Shown here: positions 28,591 to 40,300 of the stretch, in pieces
Position numbering within the stretch: the stretch's first letter is position 1
Layout of the letters: every line of letters begins with the position of its first letter
Source: Chlorophyllum brunneum
Taxonomy: Eukaryota; Basidiomycota; Agaricomycetes; Agaricales; Agaricaceae
Assembly (NCBI GenBank): GCA_963576785.1
Contig: OY756145.1
Location: forward strand, 992,001 to 1,056,000
DNA: 64,000 nt
Reading direction: 5' to 3'
The notes under the pieces: model-generated
The model's database searches: none
What the model was told of the DNA's origin: nothing
Seen by the model: only the letters and a program-made list of their open reading frames with translations
Position numbers and translations under genes: made by a program

Positions 28591-30557
28591 TGACTATACT
28601 CTTGCAGCTATTCTCTCTGTTGTTGCCACTAATGGTGACATCCACTCTATTGCATTCCACTCCTATATCTTCAATTCTGCTGAGTCTAACTATGATACTC
28701 ATGACAAGGAATTACTGGCTATATTTGAGTCTTTTCATATCTAGTGACACTACCTTGAGAGTTCTGCTCTCCCTATTGATGTAGTCACTGATCACAAAAA
28801 CTTGGAGTATTTCTGTACTACTAAAGTACTTACTTTCCAGTAGGCTTGCTGGTCAGAGTATCTTTCTCAGTTTAACCTTGTTATATACTTCTGTCCTGGC
28901 TACCTTGGGATGAAGCCTGACTTGCTGACTAGAAAATGGGATGTCTACCCTAAAGGGAGGAATAATAGCTTTGCTACAGTCAACTTGCACAACATCCATT
29001 CTGTGTTCACTCAAAAGCAACTTGCCATATCCATCCATGCCACATCCTTATACTTTCCTTTCCTCTAAGTAGCTGTAGTCCTAGACTATGAGCAACTCAA
29101 TACCAATATGCAAGCAGCACTACACTCTAACCCCCTGGCTGCTGAGCATCTTACCAATTCTCAAGGCTACTGGTCACTCAATACAGCTGGTTTCCTATGA
29201 CTGGACAACTGCATTTATATTCTTGACTCTGGTGACCTTCATTTGCAAGTCCTCAAGTATAAACACAATCATATGCTGTCCGGACGCTTTGGTTAGAACA
29301 AGACTCTAGACTTGGTCCAACATGACTACACCTAGCTAAAAGTCCACAGTTTCATAAAGGACTTCTGCAAAAGTTGTGTTACCTGCATATATAGCAAGTC
29401 TCAATATCACTGTCCCTATGTACTATTGAAACAACTCCCCATTCCTGACTGCCCTTGGTACTTGATTTCTATGGACTTTATAGAAAAACTCCCCAAATCT
29501 ACTGACTACAACTCCATTCTAGTTATCATCGACTACCTCACAAAACAATCAATCAATCTTTGTCCCCTACCATGACACTATCACATCTGCTGATCTCACT
29601 TGACTCTTTGTCCTACATGTCTTTTTGAAACATGGTATACCCTCACATGTTACCTCCAACCATGGCTCTCAGTTCATCTCTCACTTCTTCCATTTGCTTG
29701 GTAAGGTCCTAGATATGAAGCTTCACTTCATGTCTGGCTACCACCCAGAAGACAATGGACAGACAGAGCAGACAAACCAGATCCTTGAACAATATCTTTG
29801 AGTATATTGCAATTATCAGCAGAACAACTGGGCAAAACTCTTACTCCTTGCCAAGTTTGCCTACAACAACTCACTTAGTACTACAACTGGCATATCACCC
29901 TTCTTTGCTAACAAGGGTTATCACCCTTTGATTACTGTACACCCTGAACAGGACCTTATGTCTACTTGTACACACAAATTTGCTATTGACCTTGATAAAC
30001 TTCACTATGTCCTCTAGTCTGAGATTGCACTGGCTCAACAATGATACCAAGCCTCTGCAGACTCTTGCCACTTATCTGCCCCTGAATTCAAAGTTGGTGA
30101 CAAGGTATTTGTCAAAGCTCAGTTTTTCTATACTATTAGACCTTCAAAGAAACTATTTGAGAAGTATCTAGGACCATACAAAATCATCACTCAAGTAGGC
30201 TCACATTCTTTCACTCTTTGACTCTCTGATTCTATGTGGGCTGTTCACCCTGTATTCTATGTCTCTATGCTTGAACCTTCTACCAACAACACTATTCCTA
30301 ACTGTATACCTCTGCCTTCACCTCTAGTCATCATCAATGGAGAACCAGAATATAAGATCAAATGTATTGTGAACTCTAAGATTGACAAGCATTGTAGAGT
30401 CTGCCCACTACTCTACAAAGTTATCTGGGCAGGTTACAAAGGAACTGATGAAGAGTTCAGCTGGCTCACTGCTAACAAACTGGGCAATACTCAAGAGTTG
30501 ATATCTCATTACCACTCCTCTTATCCAGATAAGCCTGATCTGCTTCTTGCTCTCTAA
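28590..30557 (+). pseudogene. RNase H, integrase and chromodomain remnant of plus-strand chromovirus
   Basis: RNase H-like text (28602-28960; HSYIFNSAESNYDTHDKELLAI, VVTDHKNLEYF) is followed by integrase. The HHCC-type region is eroded. The core shows WTL..NSP, then HGIPSHVTSNHGSQF (the second catalytic D is N here) and SGYHPEDNGQTEQTNQILEQYL with the catalytic E region. The C terminus (30100-30280) has KLFEKYLGPYKI and VFYVSMLEP. A chromodomain (30345-30530) reads EYKIKCIVNSKID, LYKVIWAGYKGTDEEFSWL. At least eight stops interrupt the reading. The chromodomain block is the best preserved part, open for 107 codons. Confidence 0.85.
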
Positions 30558-30639
30558 CTATCATATTATCACTCTTCCACTCTACAGGTCCTCTGTCCCT
30601 ATTTACATTCAAGAATTCTTAACTATCATACAAAATTTA

Positions 30640-31826
30640 TGTTGTAGCCAAAGAAGAAAATGGTCCACAAGAAGTTGTCTGAAAACCCCTAATTATTCTT
30701 CTTAACCAACTTCATCTCTCCAAAATCTTTTTCATCCATCACATATTCCTTTTCCTTCTCATTTTCCACTGTTCCAGCCAATTTCCTCCTTTCTTGTACA
30801 TTGTGCTGCCTCCTCAGTTGGATATGATTAGGTCATGGTGGTAAGACTAGTAGTGGTAGCTGGGACTCATTGATTTCCTAGCCTACCTGATAAGGGTTTA
30901 GAATGTGACAATAGGCAGAGATTGTTGGAATTGAAGTCAAAACAGACATAGTCAAGGTCTTTGACTTCTTCTTAGTCAACTTATCAAGATCCTGTTGCAA
31001 TAACTCATGTCCACAGTGTTGTTTGCTTACAGAACAATTCTTACAATTGTTCTGCTTTGGATCTAGTTGAGAATTAGGTCAAGTCTATCAATCTGAACTG
31101 ACATTACTCACTGGCATTCTCCTCACATACCAACCTCTTCAACTTACATCTTTTGTATACCTGTGTCCTACCAAACCTCTCTTATACATGTGTCCAAGTA
31201 CCTTTTGGATGTTCAATAATTGTTACCTCCTTTTCAGTTACTATCTGCAGACAACTACTGGGTCCAAGTTCTGTCCTTCAAATTAGTAGATGAATTGTTG
31301 AGGGGATAGGCACCCTGATTGGTACCTGTTTGACTGGCAATAGTGTCCATACAGCTTGTCCTTTGCCCTTATCAACAGATGCCAATGGTGGACTATTACT
31401 AGAGTTGTTCAAGTCTATCTGGATGACCTTTCAGACAGATGTTCAAGGCTCTTCTGTCTCACTCTTACTACTACTCTTCTTCTCTCCCTCTGCTCCATCC
31501 TCACTTGAGGTATTAGCATCCTTTTAGATGCTTTTCTCCCCTCCAGACTTCTCAGGTTCACTTGCTTCCTCACTCTTACTGTCCAATCTTCCATCCAACT
31601 CTTTGTTCATACCCTCTGACTCCAACTCAGTACACTCAATCTTGTCTGTAGACTCCTCCAAGATCACAGATAGCACTGCTACCACCTCCTCTAGCTCCTG
31701 TATCCTCACTACCTTCTTTGGATACCTATCTTATTTGGGTACCATTTGTTTCACCAAGCTCATAGAGGCCATCCAAGTATGTTTTCTGCTGGGACCAAAG
31801 AGTTTAGAGCTAGAGGATTGGAGCAT
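30640..31826 (-). pseudogene. Antisense coding remnant between pol and 3' LTR
   Basis: On the strand opposite to pol, a coding-like reading starts at an ATG at 31826 (LFGPSRKHTWMASMSLVKQM) and continues as an acidic, coiled block (QELEEVVAVLSVILEE, then EEASEPEKSGGEKS). After frame changes it goes on as KGKGQAVWTLLPVKQV, IVTEKEVTIIEHPKGTW and then NNCKNCSVSKQHCGHELLQQ near 31030, a cysteine cluster that could bind zinc. A stretch near 30890-31080 is open for over 60 codons. Stops and at least two frameshifts are present. I do not recognise the family. It may be an antisense gene of the element, or an unrelated captured or nested fragment. Confidence 0.45.
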
Positions 31827-31965
31827 AGTAGAAAGTTAGGATTGGATGACAGTTAGGGTCTTGTCCAAGTTTTTGTAGGGCTTATAGGCACAGATGGAAA
31901 TCTATGATTTGTAGTCCACATAGTCTGTTGGGTCTCATGGGTTCAGCCTTAAGGAGAGAATACTG

Positions 31966-32212
31966 TTACAACTAGTAACTTGCATGCTTGTACATGGACA
32001 TGATTCTATCTTAGTTCAGGTCTTTAGCTTGCATGGAGGATCCCTTACAGATTACACTTATCTTGGTTCCAGACCTATCAACCAACCTTTCCTATATTTG
32101 TTTCTGTTCACTTCTGTTCATCCTGTTTTCTTTTATGTTCTGATTTCCTTTTACCTCTATTACTCTATTCTTCAGTATCACCTGTTGTGTTATCACATCA
32201 TATTCCTGTTAC
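31966..32212 (+). repeat. Truncated 3' LTR of plus-strand chromovirus
   Basis: It begins TGTTACAACTAGTAAC directly after a purine run (AAGGAGAGAA) that fits a polypurine tract, and follows the 5' LTR for about 247 bp. It stops where the LTR of the minus-strand element begins (32213), so the right part is displaced or lost. Confidence 0.8.
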
Positions 32213-32489
32213 TGTTATGACCTTAGTCTAGGACTCAGGTTGCAAGTCTTTGGATAAAGGCAAGGAAGTAGAGAGAAGAGAAAGGGATGATACAAATGGT
32301 AAAGTATAAGGAATACATCAAATATTACTACACTTTATATACTAATGGTGAGAGCTAAGAATAATGGACCAGTGTAACAGAGTCATAGGGGATGAGTAGA
32401 ACAAGTCAGTAAAAGTACAGCAATAAGGAATAAAACAAGGGGATGAAACAGATACATAGGAATGGATTGTCTATCTATAGTTCATAACA
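32213..32489 (-). repeat. 3' LTR of minus-strand chromovirus
   Basis: It is 277 bp long with inverted ends TGTTATGA...TCATAACA. On the minus strand it begins TGTTATGAACTATAG, immediately after AAAAAGGAAGATAT, a good polypurine tract. Both borders are supported by the inverted termini. Confidence 0.8.
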
Positions 32490-32512
32490 ATATCTTCCTT
32501 TTTACATTCATG

Positions 32513-33411
32513 ACCCCATGAAGTATTGTTGTCTACTTGTTGTCTTGTTCTTTGTGTAAGGCATTGATGAGTTGTTGTTTAGTAGGGCCAATCATTGGAG
32601 TTCCTGACTTGCATCAACATCCAATCCAGAAGGGGGCGTGGTCTTGTCCTTCTCAAAAGAGGGCGATGGTGTAACCTTTGAAGGTGGTGGTATCATTTGT
32701 TTCTGCCAAGACTAGGTTCTGAACTATCTCCTGCCAGTAGTTGTTGTCGAGTTGTCCTCCTTCTTTGAGTGTAAGGTACAATCAGGGTAGATTGAATATG
32801 ATAGGTTTGGTGGGTGGGTCAAACTCTAGGATATATATCAGGAGGTGATCTACTTTGTCTCTCATATCAGGTTTCATTAACTGTTTGGCTACTAATTTTT
32901 TGATTCCTTCCATTCCTTCATCTAACCATTTCTATTCATCATCTTTATTGTAGGATGGTTTGTTGGGTAAGGTAGTGGGGGTGTACAAGTCAAAATCCAT
33001 CAGTCTTCATGTGAGTCTGTAGGTAGAGTTGTCACTGGAATCAGTGAGATGATTGAGTCTTTCACCTGTCATAACTAGGGTACTTTGGATACATTGCTTT
33101 GCATCGGAGTGCACCAATACATTGAGATCAGTGGCTATCTTATCCAATAGTTCCTTCATGAGTTCATGTTTTCTGGTTGATATGGTAGCTGGGAGGACTC
33201 TGGTAGTAGTGACAAGTAGGATATAGCTCAGGGCTTTGGCTTGGATTTGGAGGTTGTGGATGGCATGGGCAATATACATGAGTCCTTTGGTTGTGGCAGT
33301 ATAGTGTTCAATTTGGTCTTTGGTGGACTAGGCATCAAGGAGGTTATTGAGTTCTTGCTCAAACTCTGTGTCATTGGCTGGGAAGGGGGTGGGTTTGTGT
33401 TCAGCATGCAT
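32513..33411 (-). pseudogene. Extra open frame between chromodomain and 3' LTR
   Basis: One reading frame runs from an ATG at 33411 (MHAEHKPTPFPANDTEFEQE) almost to the LTR. It is about 300 codons long, broken only by about six TAG/TGA codons and no frameshift. Recognisable text includes KGLMYIAHAIHNLQIQAKAL, TRKHELMKELLDKIATDL, DEGMEGIKKLVAKQLMKPDM and GQLDNNYWQEIVQNLVLAET. It looks like an alpha-helical soluble protein, with no signal peptide or membrane span, so an envelope is unlikely. It is in the same direction as pol and lies after the pol stop. The function is unknown; a displaced gag-like protein is possible. Confidence 0.55.
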
Positions 33412-33539
33412 GGTGTGTTGTGGAGACAATTGGCAAAGTCTAGGGTGCAGTGGATACAGTGTGAGGTGCATCAGGTGTAGTGATCTCTTGTAATATGAGG
33501 TTTGTTGTTCATAATTGTCACTTTTTACCCCCCCTTTTT

Positions 33540-34721
33540 ATAGGTTTTGTCCTCGAAATCTTGTCTAAAAATTCCTGAACTGCCTCCTTAGCATTTTCCA
33601 GTTCTGACTCATCCTCCCATATGTCTTCCTCAGAGGTATAACCCTTCCAGTGTACTAGGAATTGATTTCACTGTCCTCTCATGTGGTGTCCTTGGATCTC
33701 TTCTACTCTGTACTATTCTTCATCGTTGATGATCTTGGGCATTAGTAGTGGTGGGGTGTGCTGGCTGTCGAACTTGGGTTTCTGATAGGGAGAGAGGAGT
33801 CTACTGTTAAACATGTCATGTATTACCCATGTTTCAGGTAATTCCAGTTAGTAACTTGTTTCGCCTATTTTTGCTTTTATTCAAAATGGTTCATAACATT
33901 TGTGATCCAACTTCTTGGTTGGTCTCGTTATTCTGATGTTGCTTGCTTCAAGCCATACTTATTCTCCTGGAATATACTCATGTTCTGGTTTGGTGCTGTT
34001 ATGTTTCTCTATTTGCATCTGGCTGTGTTGTAACCTCTTGATTGTCTCTTTTCACATGTTTTGTAGCTCCTGTATTTGTTCCGTGATTGCAGGTGCCTTG
34101 GTAACATTTGTTATATCTCCTTTCTAGGGGTATCTTCCATAAACTATTTTGAATGGCAAATATCCTGTGGCAGTGTGGGTTTTGTCATTGTATTGGAATT
34201 CTACTGTGGCTAACCATTTTTTCCAGTTGTTTTACATGTGGTTTATTACATTTCTGAGGTATGTCTCGACCTCCTGGTTGATGCACTCTGTTTGACCATT
34301 GGTTTGTAGATGGTATGCCGTAGATAAGTTTCATTGGGTACCTGTTGCTTAGCATAGGTTTCATTGGGTACTTGTTGCTTAGTATAGTTCTGCCATGAAT
34401 TTTGATGTGAATTGTGGACCTCTGTCACTGATAATTCTGCAGGGTATTCTATGTGTTCTCCATATATCATCTCAGTAGATATCTCCTAGCTCCTCGGATA
34501 TTAAGGTAGTATTAACTGCGTGCAGTCTAATCATTTTGCTAAAACAATCAACTATGACAAGTATTGTGTCATATCTCTCTGACTCTGGTAATGATCCTAT
34601 CATGTCAATTGATATTTCTTCCTAAGGTTCTGCTGGTGTTGGTAGTGGGTAAAGGTGTGTTATTAGTCTTGTTTGGAGTATTTCGTTTTGTTGGCATGCC
34701 TTACACCCTTTGATGTATTGT
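33540..34721 (-). pseudogene. Integrase C-terminal half and chromodomain of minus-strand chromovirus
   Basis: Reading leftward, AYHLQTNGQTECINQEVETY (about 34320-34260) is the integrase region holding the catalytic glutamate, followed by WLATVEFQYND and YLPFKIVYGRYP. The GPY/F-like part is EASNIRITRPTKKLDHKCYEPF. A clear chromodomain follows (NQFLVHWKGYTSEEDIWEDE, then ELENAKEAVQEFL at about 33660-33560), which targets integration to modified chromatin in this lineage. Several stops break it. Confidence 0.8.
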
Positions 34722-35065
34722 TTGATGTTGTTATGCATTCACTGGGGTCACCCCATCCAATTCTGCAAGGTGCAGGCCTTGAAATGCCTAACCTGTAGTG
34801 GTCCTCATCATGAGGAACATCACCAAACTCTCTGTGGTCACTGCAAGAGTAACTCCAGCATGCAGCCCCCCATTCCCCCCACACCAGTGGATGAGCCCTG
34901 TCCTCATATGCCATGTTGTCTCAACTGCCGAGGTCCACACCATACAACCTCGAAGAAGTGTAAATTTTTTGATGCTTGGTTACCCGAGAAAATCAAGAAG
35001 TTCTATCATGAGGTGAGTAACAACTGTCTTCGATGGCAATCTCCCCTCACCAACCCTCATACTCT
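34722..35065 (+). mobile_element. LINE B copy 1, piece 1: ORF1 zinc-knuckle end
   Basis: It corresponds in order to the minus-strand LINE B text at 54340-54720. Cysteine knuckles read HWGHPIQFCKVQALKCLTC, HCKSNSSMQ and CPHMPCCLNCRGPHH, as in gag-like ORF1 proteins of Tad-type LINEs. The left border abuts the minus-strand chromovirus within ORF1, so the copy is 5'-truncated or rearranged. The right border is the insertion site of LINE A copy 1. Confidence 0.85.
35053..35065. repeat. Target-site duplication, left, LINE A copy 1
   Basis: ACCCTCATACTCT occurs here and again at 41845-41857 directly after the poly-A tail. It is 13 bp, or 14 if one more shared A is counted. Confidence 0.9.
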
Positions 35066-35148
35066 CATCCCTTCTTTGACTCGTACCACCACCATCAATT
35101 TGCAAAACTCAATTATATGGTACAAGTCTACAGTACAAGGATACATTT

Positions 35149-37337
35149 ATGCCTGCTTTACGCTCCAACCTCTCTCCAAGAGAGACCACGCCTGACAGTG
35201 ATGGGGAAGTCTTTGGGAACACACCACATGTTCTGCCCCCTCCATCTTTGTGGCCTCTGCGGCTCTGCCCCCTCCTGGCATCCTGTTTCCTAGGACGCCA
35301 TCTATGACTAGGCCTTTCGTCCCCACAGACCAGGCCTATAGCAACACTGTTCCCCTATCGGTCAGCAGCAGTAGGCCGTCCACACCTCCGACACTCTCAA
35401 ACTCCCTCCAAGGGGAAGGAGACAGAACCATCCATTGGGCTTCCAAACGGTCAAGGCCAGAGGGAAACCAGTACTACTTGGGAGAGAACTGGGCTAAGCA
35501 AGTCGAAGAAGAGCTAATCCCCAAAGTCAAGGTTGAAGATGAAGATGAAAACAACAAAGAGGATTGTGAAGATGGTCCAGAAGAATTTTACGAAAATGCT
35601 GTCAGAGAGGTCGGCAAGATCTCTGAATGGGTCAAAGCCTGCAGCACATACAACATGAGTGGCAATGAGGGACTGGCATTCGGGTGAGCCTTCACAGAAC
35701 TTACGGAGACCTTGATGAAAGTGGGATGGCTCAAGGTGGCAGTTGATGAAGAAAAGAATGACCTCCATGGTTGGATAGGGGTAAATTTTGGTAAGATCAT
35801 AGTCCGAGCTGAGGAAACCCCCCAGCCAGATGTTTCCGCCCTTCGACGCGTGGCCTTCAAAGGCCCCACACGCAAACCTGACGATGTCTGCATGGAGGTT
35901 ATCGAACATATTATCACTCCAGGTATCACCAATGGCAATAATGTCACTCATTTGGGCATCTCTGATGATAACGTTCAGATGATCTCCGAAGTGGAGTTCA
36001 AAACTGTCACCCACAACAAGAAGCATCAGGGTAAGAAGCCAAGAAGGCCAAAACCAGCGACTGCCAATACCGAGCCAAAAAAGGCTAACCCGACAGCCCC
36101 CACGGTGCCTGCCAAGGCTGCCAAAACTCCGGCACCTCCACCCAGCGTCAAGGAGGTCAAGACTCCCCAGGAAGGAACAAAAACTTCCTATGCCGCAATG
36201 GCAGCCAAAAAGAGCAAGGACGCTGCCTCTGCCGCTGCCCCCTCCTCTATCACCCGAGACCCTCTCAAACTCTTGGAGTTTGTGAGCAAATTCCTGGAAC
36301 TGTCCAATGAGAAGATAGTAGCTATGTACGATGCTGCTTTCTCCTCCTCCTCCTCCCCTGCAAACAAGAAACCGGCTAAGAAAGCTGGTAATATCTGCTC
36401 CACCTTGAATGGTCCATTGCGTAAGCAGGTGATCATTCCTCTTCTCACCGGGCCCAATGTTACCAACTTTGGAGCCATCATCGACTCTCTAAACGCATGT
36501 CTCATTGCGGAGAAGTCGAAGACGAGGGTCATTGCCACCTTGCAGGATAAGCTGGGCCTTATGGTCCACACCTTGGAGGTGTTGATCCCCACAGAGCTAG
36601 ATGTCGTTAAGGCGTGGCTCAAAGATAAGTTCGGAGGAATCACCACAGGCAATGTATCCCTCCCAAAGTCGAAATCGTTTGTGAAAGTCATGAACGTCAG
36701 TTACATCATGCCCTGAGGACAGATCCTCACAGAGGCCGAGGTGGTCAACAGTGTCCGGAATTTGATTTATTCCGATGCCATACAATTTGCAATGCAGCCA
36801 TGAGTGCATCGCAACTCCAAGCACTCAGACACCTGCACGGTATGGTTTGAGATCTGGGACTCCAAAGCGGGGACTAATATCACGAAAATCGAGGATAAGT
36901 TCCTCAACATCTATGGAGGACTCTTCCACATCAGGAGGGCCACCGCCAACCTGGGAGTACCATTCTGCAGAAAATGCTGCAGATAGGACCACCCCCTAAT
37001 TCACTGCCGAGCAAGGCTTTTCACCTGTGCACACTGCAAGGGACCACACTCTACCGCCAACCACTGATCATTTGCCCATTGTTGTAAGGGTAATGATAAA
37101 GCAGATCCGCCCATCACGGCCACCCCTGCCAGAGAGCCATGCCCTCATAAGGCTACGTGCTCCAACTGTGGCAAGGACCACCTCGCTACTGACCAAAAGT
37201 GTCAGTTCTGGAAGAAGCGATTCAACCACGACTGGCACACCAACAAAGCGCTCGAATTAAGAGCCAACAAAGGAGTTCCATTGCCCCCCTCCTCATCATC
37301 CCTGGCTAGTTGAAGCCAGACTAACCCCCCTCAATGA
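35149..37337 (+). pseudogene. LINE A copy 1 ORF1 (gag-like), broken
   Basis: The ATG at 35149 (MPALRSNLS) matches the start of the intact ORF1 in copy 2. A one-base frameshift lies near 35235 and stops lie at 35685, 36714 and four later places. Comparison with copy 2 shows most stops are CGA-to-TGA or TGG-to-TAG. Content: P/S-rich N terminus, conserved middle (RDPLKLLEFVSKF, NGPLRKQVIIPLLTGP), an RRM-like block (HSDTCTVWFEIWDSKAG) and three CCHC knuckles (FCRKCCR, CAHCKGPHS, CSNCGKDHLATD). It would bind element RNA if intact. Confidence 0.88.
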
Positions 37338-40300
37338 ATAACATCCCTGACAATTAAGACAGGCCTCCTCGCTCACTCCTGAGTGAGTTGAAGGTCTGCT
37401 CTCACAACATTGGAAGATCGTATGGAGTGATGGAGACAGTCCTCACACACAGAGGTGACGTCAACCTCCTCCTCATACAAGAACCCCCATGGAGATTTCT
37501 CTGTGATATTCCCTCATCCACATCTAACAATGGATCCCCCCTTGTAGGAGGCCCAGTTTACCTGGACTGGATGCTCCTTTCATATCCAATTATCGCCGGA
37601 GAAGTCCTTCAAGTGGGATGCCGACAATACCCTCAATGGACGGTCAACATGGAATACTGCACCACTCCCCGAGTTCTCGCCTTCGCTCACAAGAGACTGA
37701 AACAACTCCGACCCTCCATTCGAAGAGATTTAATCGAACATCAAGACCTCCTGTGTATTTCCTTATATGCAGGAGGAGAAGAACTACTGCTGCTAAACGT
37801 CTACAATGACAGCCGTAATACTGCACTCCACTTCCTTGAGGAGTGCCTCTTCAACCTCCTGCCCTTTCTTCTTATGGGGGGAGATATCAACATCCGATCG
37901 GAGTTATGGGACCCTTCAATGGATCAACATCCGGCGAGTGTGGACTGTCTCCTTATGATCACCGAAGCTCTCAATCTTGTGAGGACAACTCTGTCTGCGG
38001 CCATACCAACTCGTTACACATCGGACCCCAACCTGCCAGACATGGTCATTGACCTACTGTTTGTCTCGGGTATGTTACCATACATCCCCACCCATTCTAT
38101 CCAGGCAGGCGATCAATACAACTCCGATTATGCCCCCCTCTTAATTAGGATTCCTATTCCACAAATGGATATTGTCATCGAAAGATTGACTATCCCCAAG
38201 GATTCGGATGAGGAAACCAGGTTCCTGATGGATATAGTGGAAGGAATCAAGAACAAGAACTGGCCGATGAATGACATGGATGAGCTGGAGAGAGCTGTTG
38301 CCAAATTGGGAGTTTTATTTGACAGATCCTGGAACCGGAATGCGAAGAAGTCCAAGATCACCACTAGATCCAAGACCTGGTAGAACAAAGAGTGCTCCAC
38401 GGCACTCGCTACGCACCGTGCGGACCGCAAGAACAAGTGCAAATGGAACGCCTTTCACAAGACCACGAGGAAAACGAAGAGAGCATATTTCGACAAGAAG
38501 ATCCAAGACATCTCAGTCGACCGAAAACATCCGTGGGATCTGATGCCATGGGTTAAAGACTGTGCACTCCCAACTATGGAAGCTATGCGTCACAACGCCC
38601 AGCCTTGTCTTACTCTGGACAACCTGTGGACGGCACTCAACCATCACTACAACACTGCCCGCGACAGACCAACAAACACGGCAGTTCTGGACAAACTCCC
38701 TCCACCAAACAGAATGGAGAATAGGACTTGGGTGAACTTTTCTCTCCTAGAGATGATGGAATTGCTCAAGGATACCTCGAATTCTTCCTCCCCCGGTCCC
38801 AACCACATTTCCTGGTCCCATCTTAAGCAGATTGTCGCCAATGAAACTTGCACCGGTCTTTTCCTCAAAATCAGCAGTGCTTGTCTGAACCTCAGACACT
38901 GGCCTGCGCACTTTAAGAAGTCAACGTCGGTGATCATTCCCAAACCCAACAAACCCGACTACTCCACTCTGAAGGCATTCAGACCGATCGTCCTCCTCAA
39001 CACATTTGGCAAACTAATCGAGAAGATGCTTGCTAAACGACTCCAATTTGAGGTGGTGAAATTCAAAGTTCTCCACCCTCACCAACTGGGAGCTATCTGC
39101 CAATGGTCCACCAAGGACATGGGTCTCTTCCTAACGCACATTATCCGGGGAGCTTGGATGAAGAAGAAGAAGACATCAGTGCTCACATTTGATGTGGCCC
39201 AATTCTTCCCCTCCCTCAATCACGATCTCCTTATCGACATACTAAGACAACAAGGATTCCCCCCCCAAATTGCAGCGTTCTTCAGCAACTATCTCAAAGA
39301 ACGCCACACAACTTACCGGTGGAATAACGAAACCTCCCCAGAGTTCGACGCAGCAGTGGGAGTAGGGCAAGGTTTGGCCCTTAGCCCCATTCTCTCTGCT
39401 TTATTCCTCACCCCCCTCCTTCACGTCTTCAACATCCGTATGGAGGAACACCGTGGCAGGTGGGACTTTGATGTTCTGTCGTTTGTCGATGACGGCACCT
39501 TAGTCACACAATCCCCATCCCTGGAACGGAACGTCGAAATCCTCCAACACATATACCGCGAAATGGAGCAGCTCATGAACGAATTCGGCCTGGAAATTGA
39601 ACATGGCAAGTCTGAGATCTTCCACTTTATGTGTGCAAGACAAGACTCGAATCCCTCCATTGATTTGGGATCTCTGCTGTTCACGGGTCGTAACCTCCTC
39701 AAGCCGAAGATCCATTGGTGGTACCTTGGCTTCTACTTCGACCGGATGTTGACCTTCAAGGAACACATTCGATACTACTCCGCCAAAGCGATATCCACGA
39801 TCAAGGCAATGAAAATGCTAGGGAACTCCATTAGAGGCCTGTCCCCCAGCAACAAAAGACTGTTATACCGTTCGTGTGTCATACTGGTTGCGACATACGG
39901 ATACCAACTCTGGTTTCACGATAGGTCTCGTACTCCAGGGACTTGTGAAATCCTCAACAAAATGCAACGAAGTGCAGCACTCTGGATTACCAGGGCATTC
40001 CGGACTTCTCCCACCAGTGGCGTAAAGTCCCTCACAGGGCTCATGCCCATCAAACTCCATCTCCGAAAGTTGGCCGAATGACAGATGTCGAGGCTTCATA
40101 CGTTGGACGATGAACACGCATTGGCAAGATTGACAAAAGAGTATCATTCTTCCCCCCACCGACTTCACATCAAGAATTTCACAGAGATTCAGAAGAAGAA
40201 GACACTTGGAGCCATGATGGATACTTCGCGCCCCACCCCCAAGACTCGGTATATAGAACATTTCAACTCTGTCTCTAAATCTCTCTGGCCTGGACATAGG

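Larger units (their letters stand above)
25214..32212 (+). mobile_element. Degenerate Ty3/gypsy chromovirus, plus strand
   Basis: An LTR retrotransposon with gag, RT, RNase H, integrase and chromodomain in the Ty3/gypsy order. It is bounded by a 5' LTR from 25214 and a truncated 3' LTR from 31966, about 6.75 kb apart. All coding parts carry many stops and the two LTRs have diverged visibly, so it is old and inactive. Nearly all stops are TAG, TGA or TAA where the family has Q, R or W, which fits C-to-T decay. Pol lacks the segment that usually links RT and RNase H. The 3' LTR is interrupted by another LTR element. The flanking target duplication cannot be read for that reason. Confidence 0.85.
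32213..34721 (-). mobile_element. 3' half of a second Ty3/gypsy chromovirus, minus strand
   Basis: Read on the minus strand from 34721 the order is integrase, chromodomain, an extra open frame, a polypurine tract and the 3' LTR. The 5' half (gag, protease, RT) is absent, because the right border at about 34721 runs straight into LINE B sequence. The coding parts carry scattered TGA and TAG stops, but fewer than the plus-strand element. Its LTR sits inside the 3' LTR of the plus-strand chromovirus, so it is the younger of the two. Confidence 0.8.

Noticed and set aside
32513..33411. Retroviral-type envelope gene
   Set aside because: The frame lacks a signal peptide, transmembrane span and cysteine pattern; position alone is not enough.
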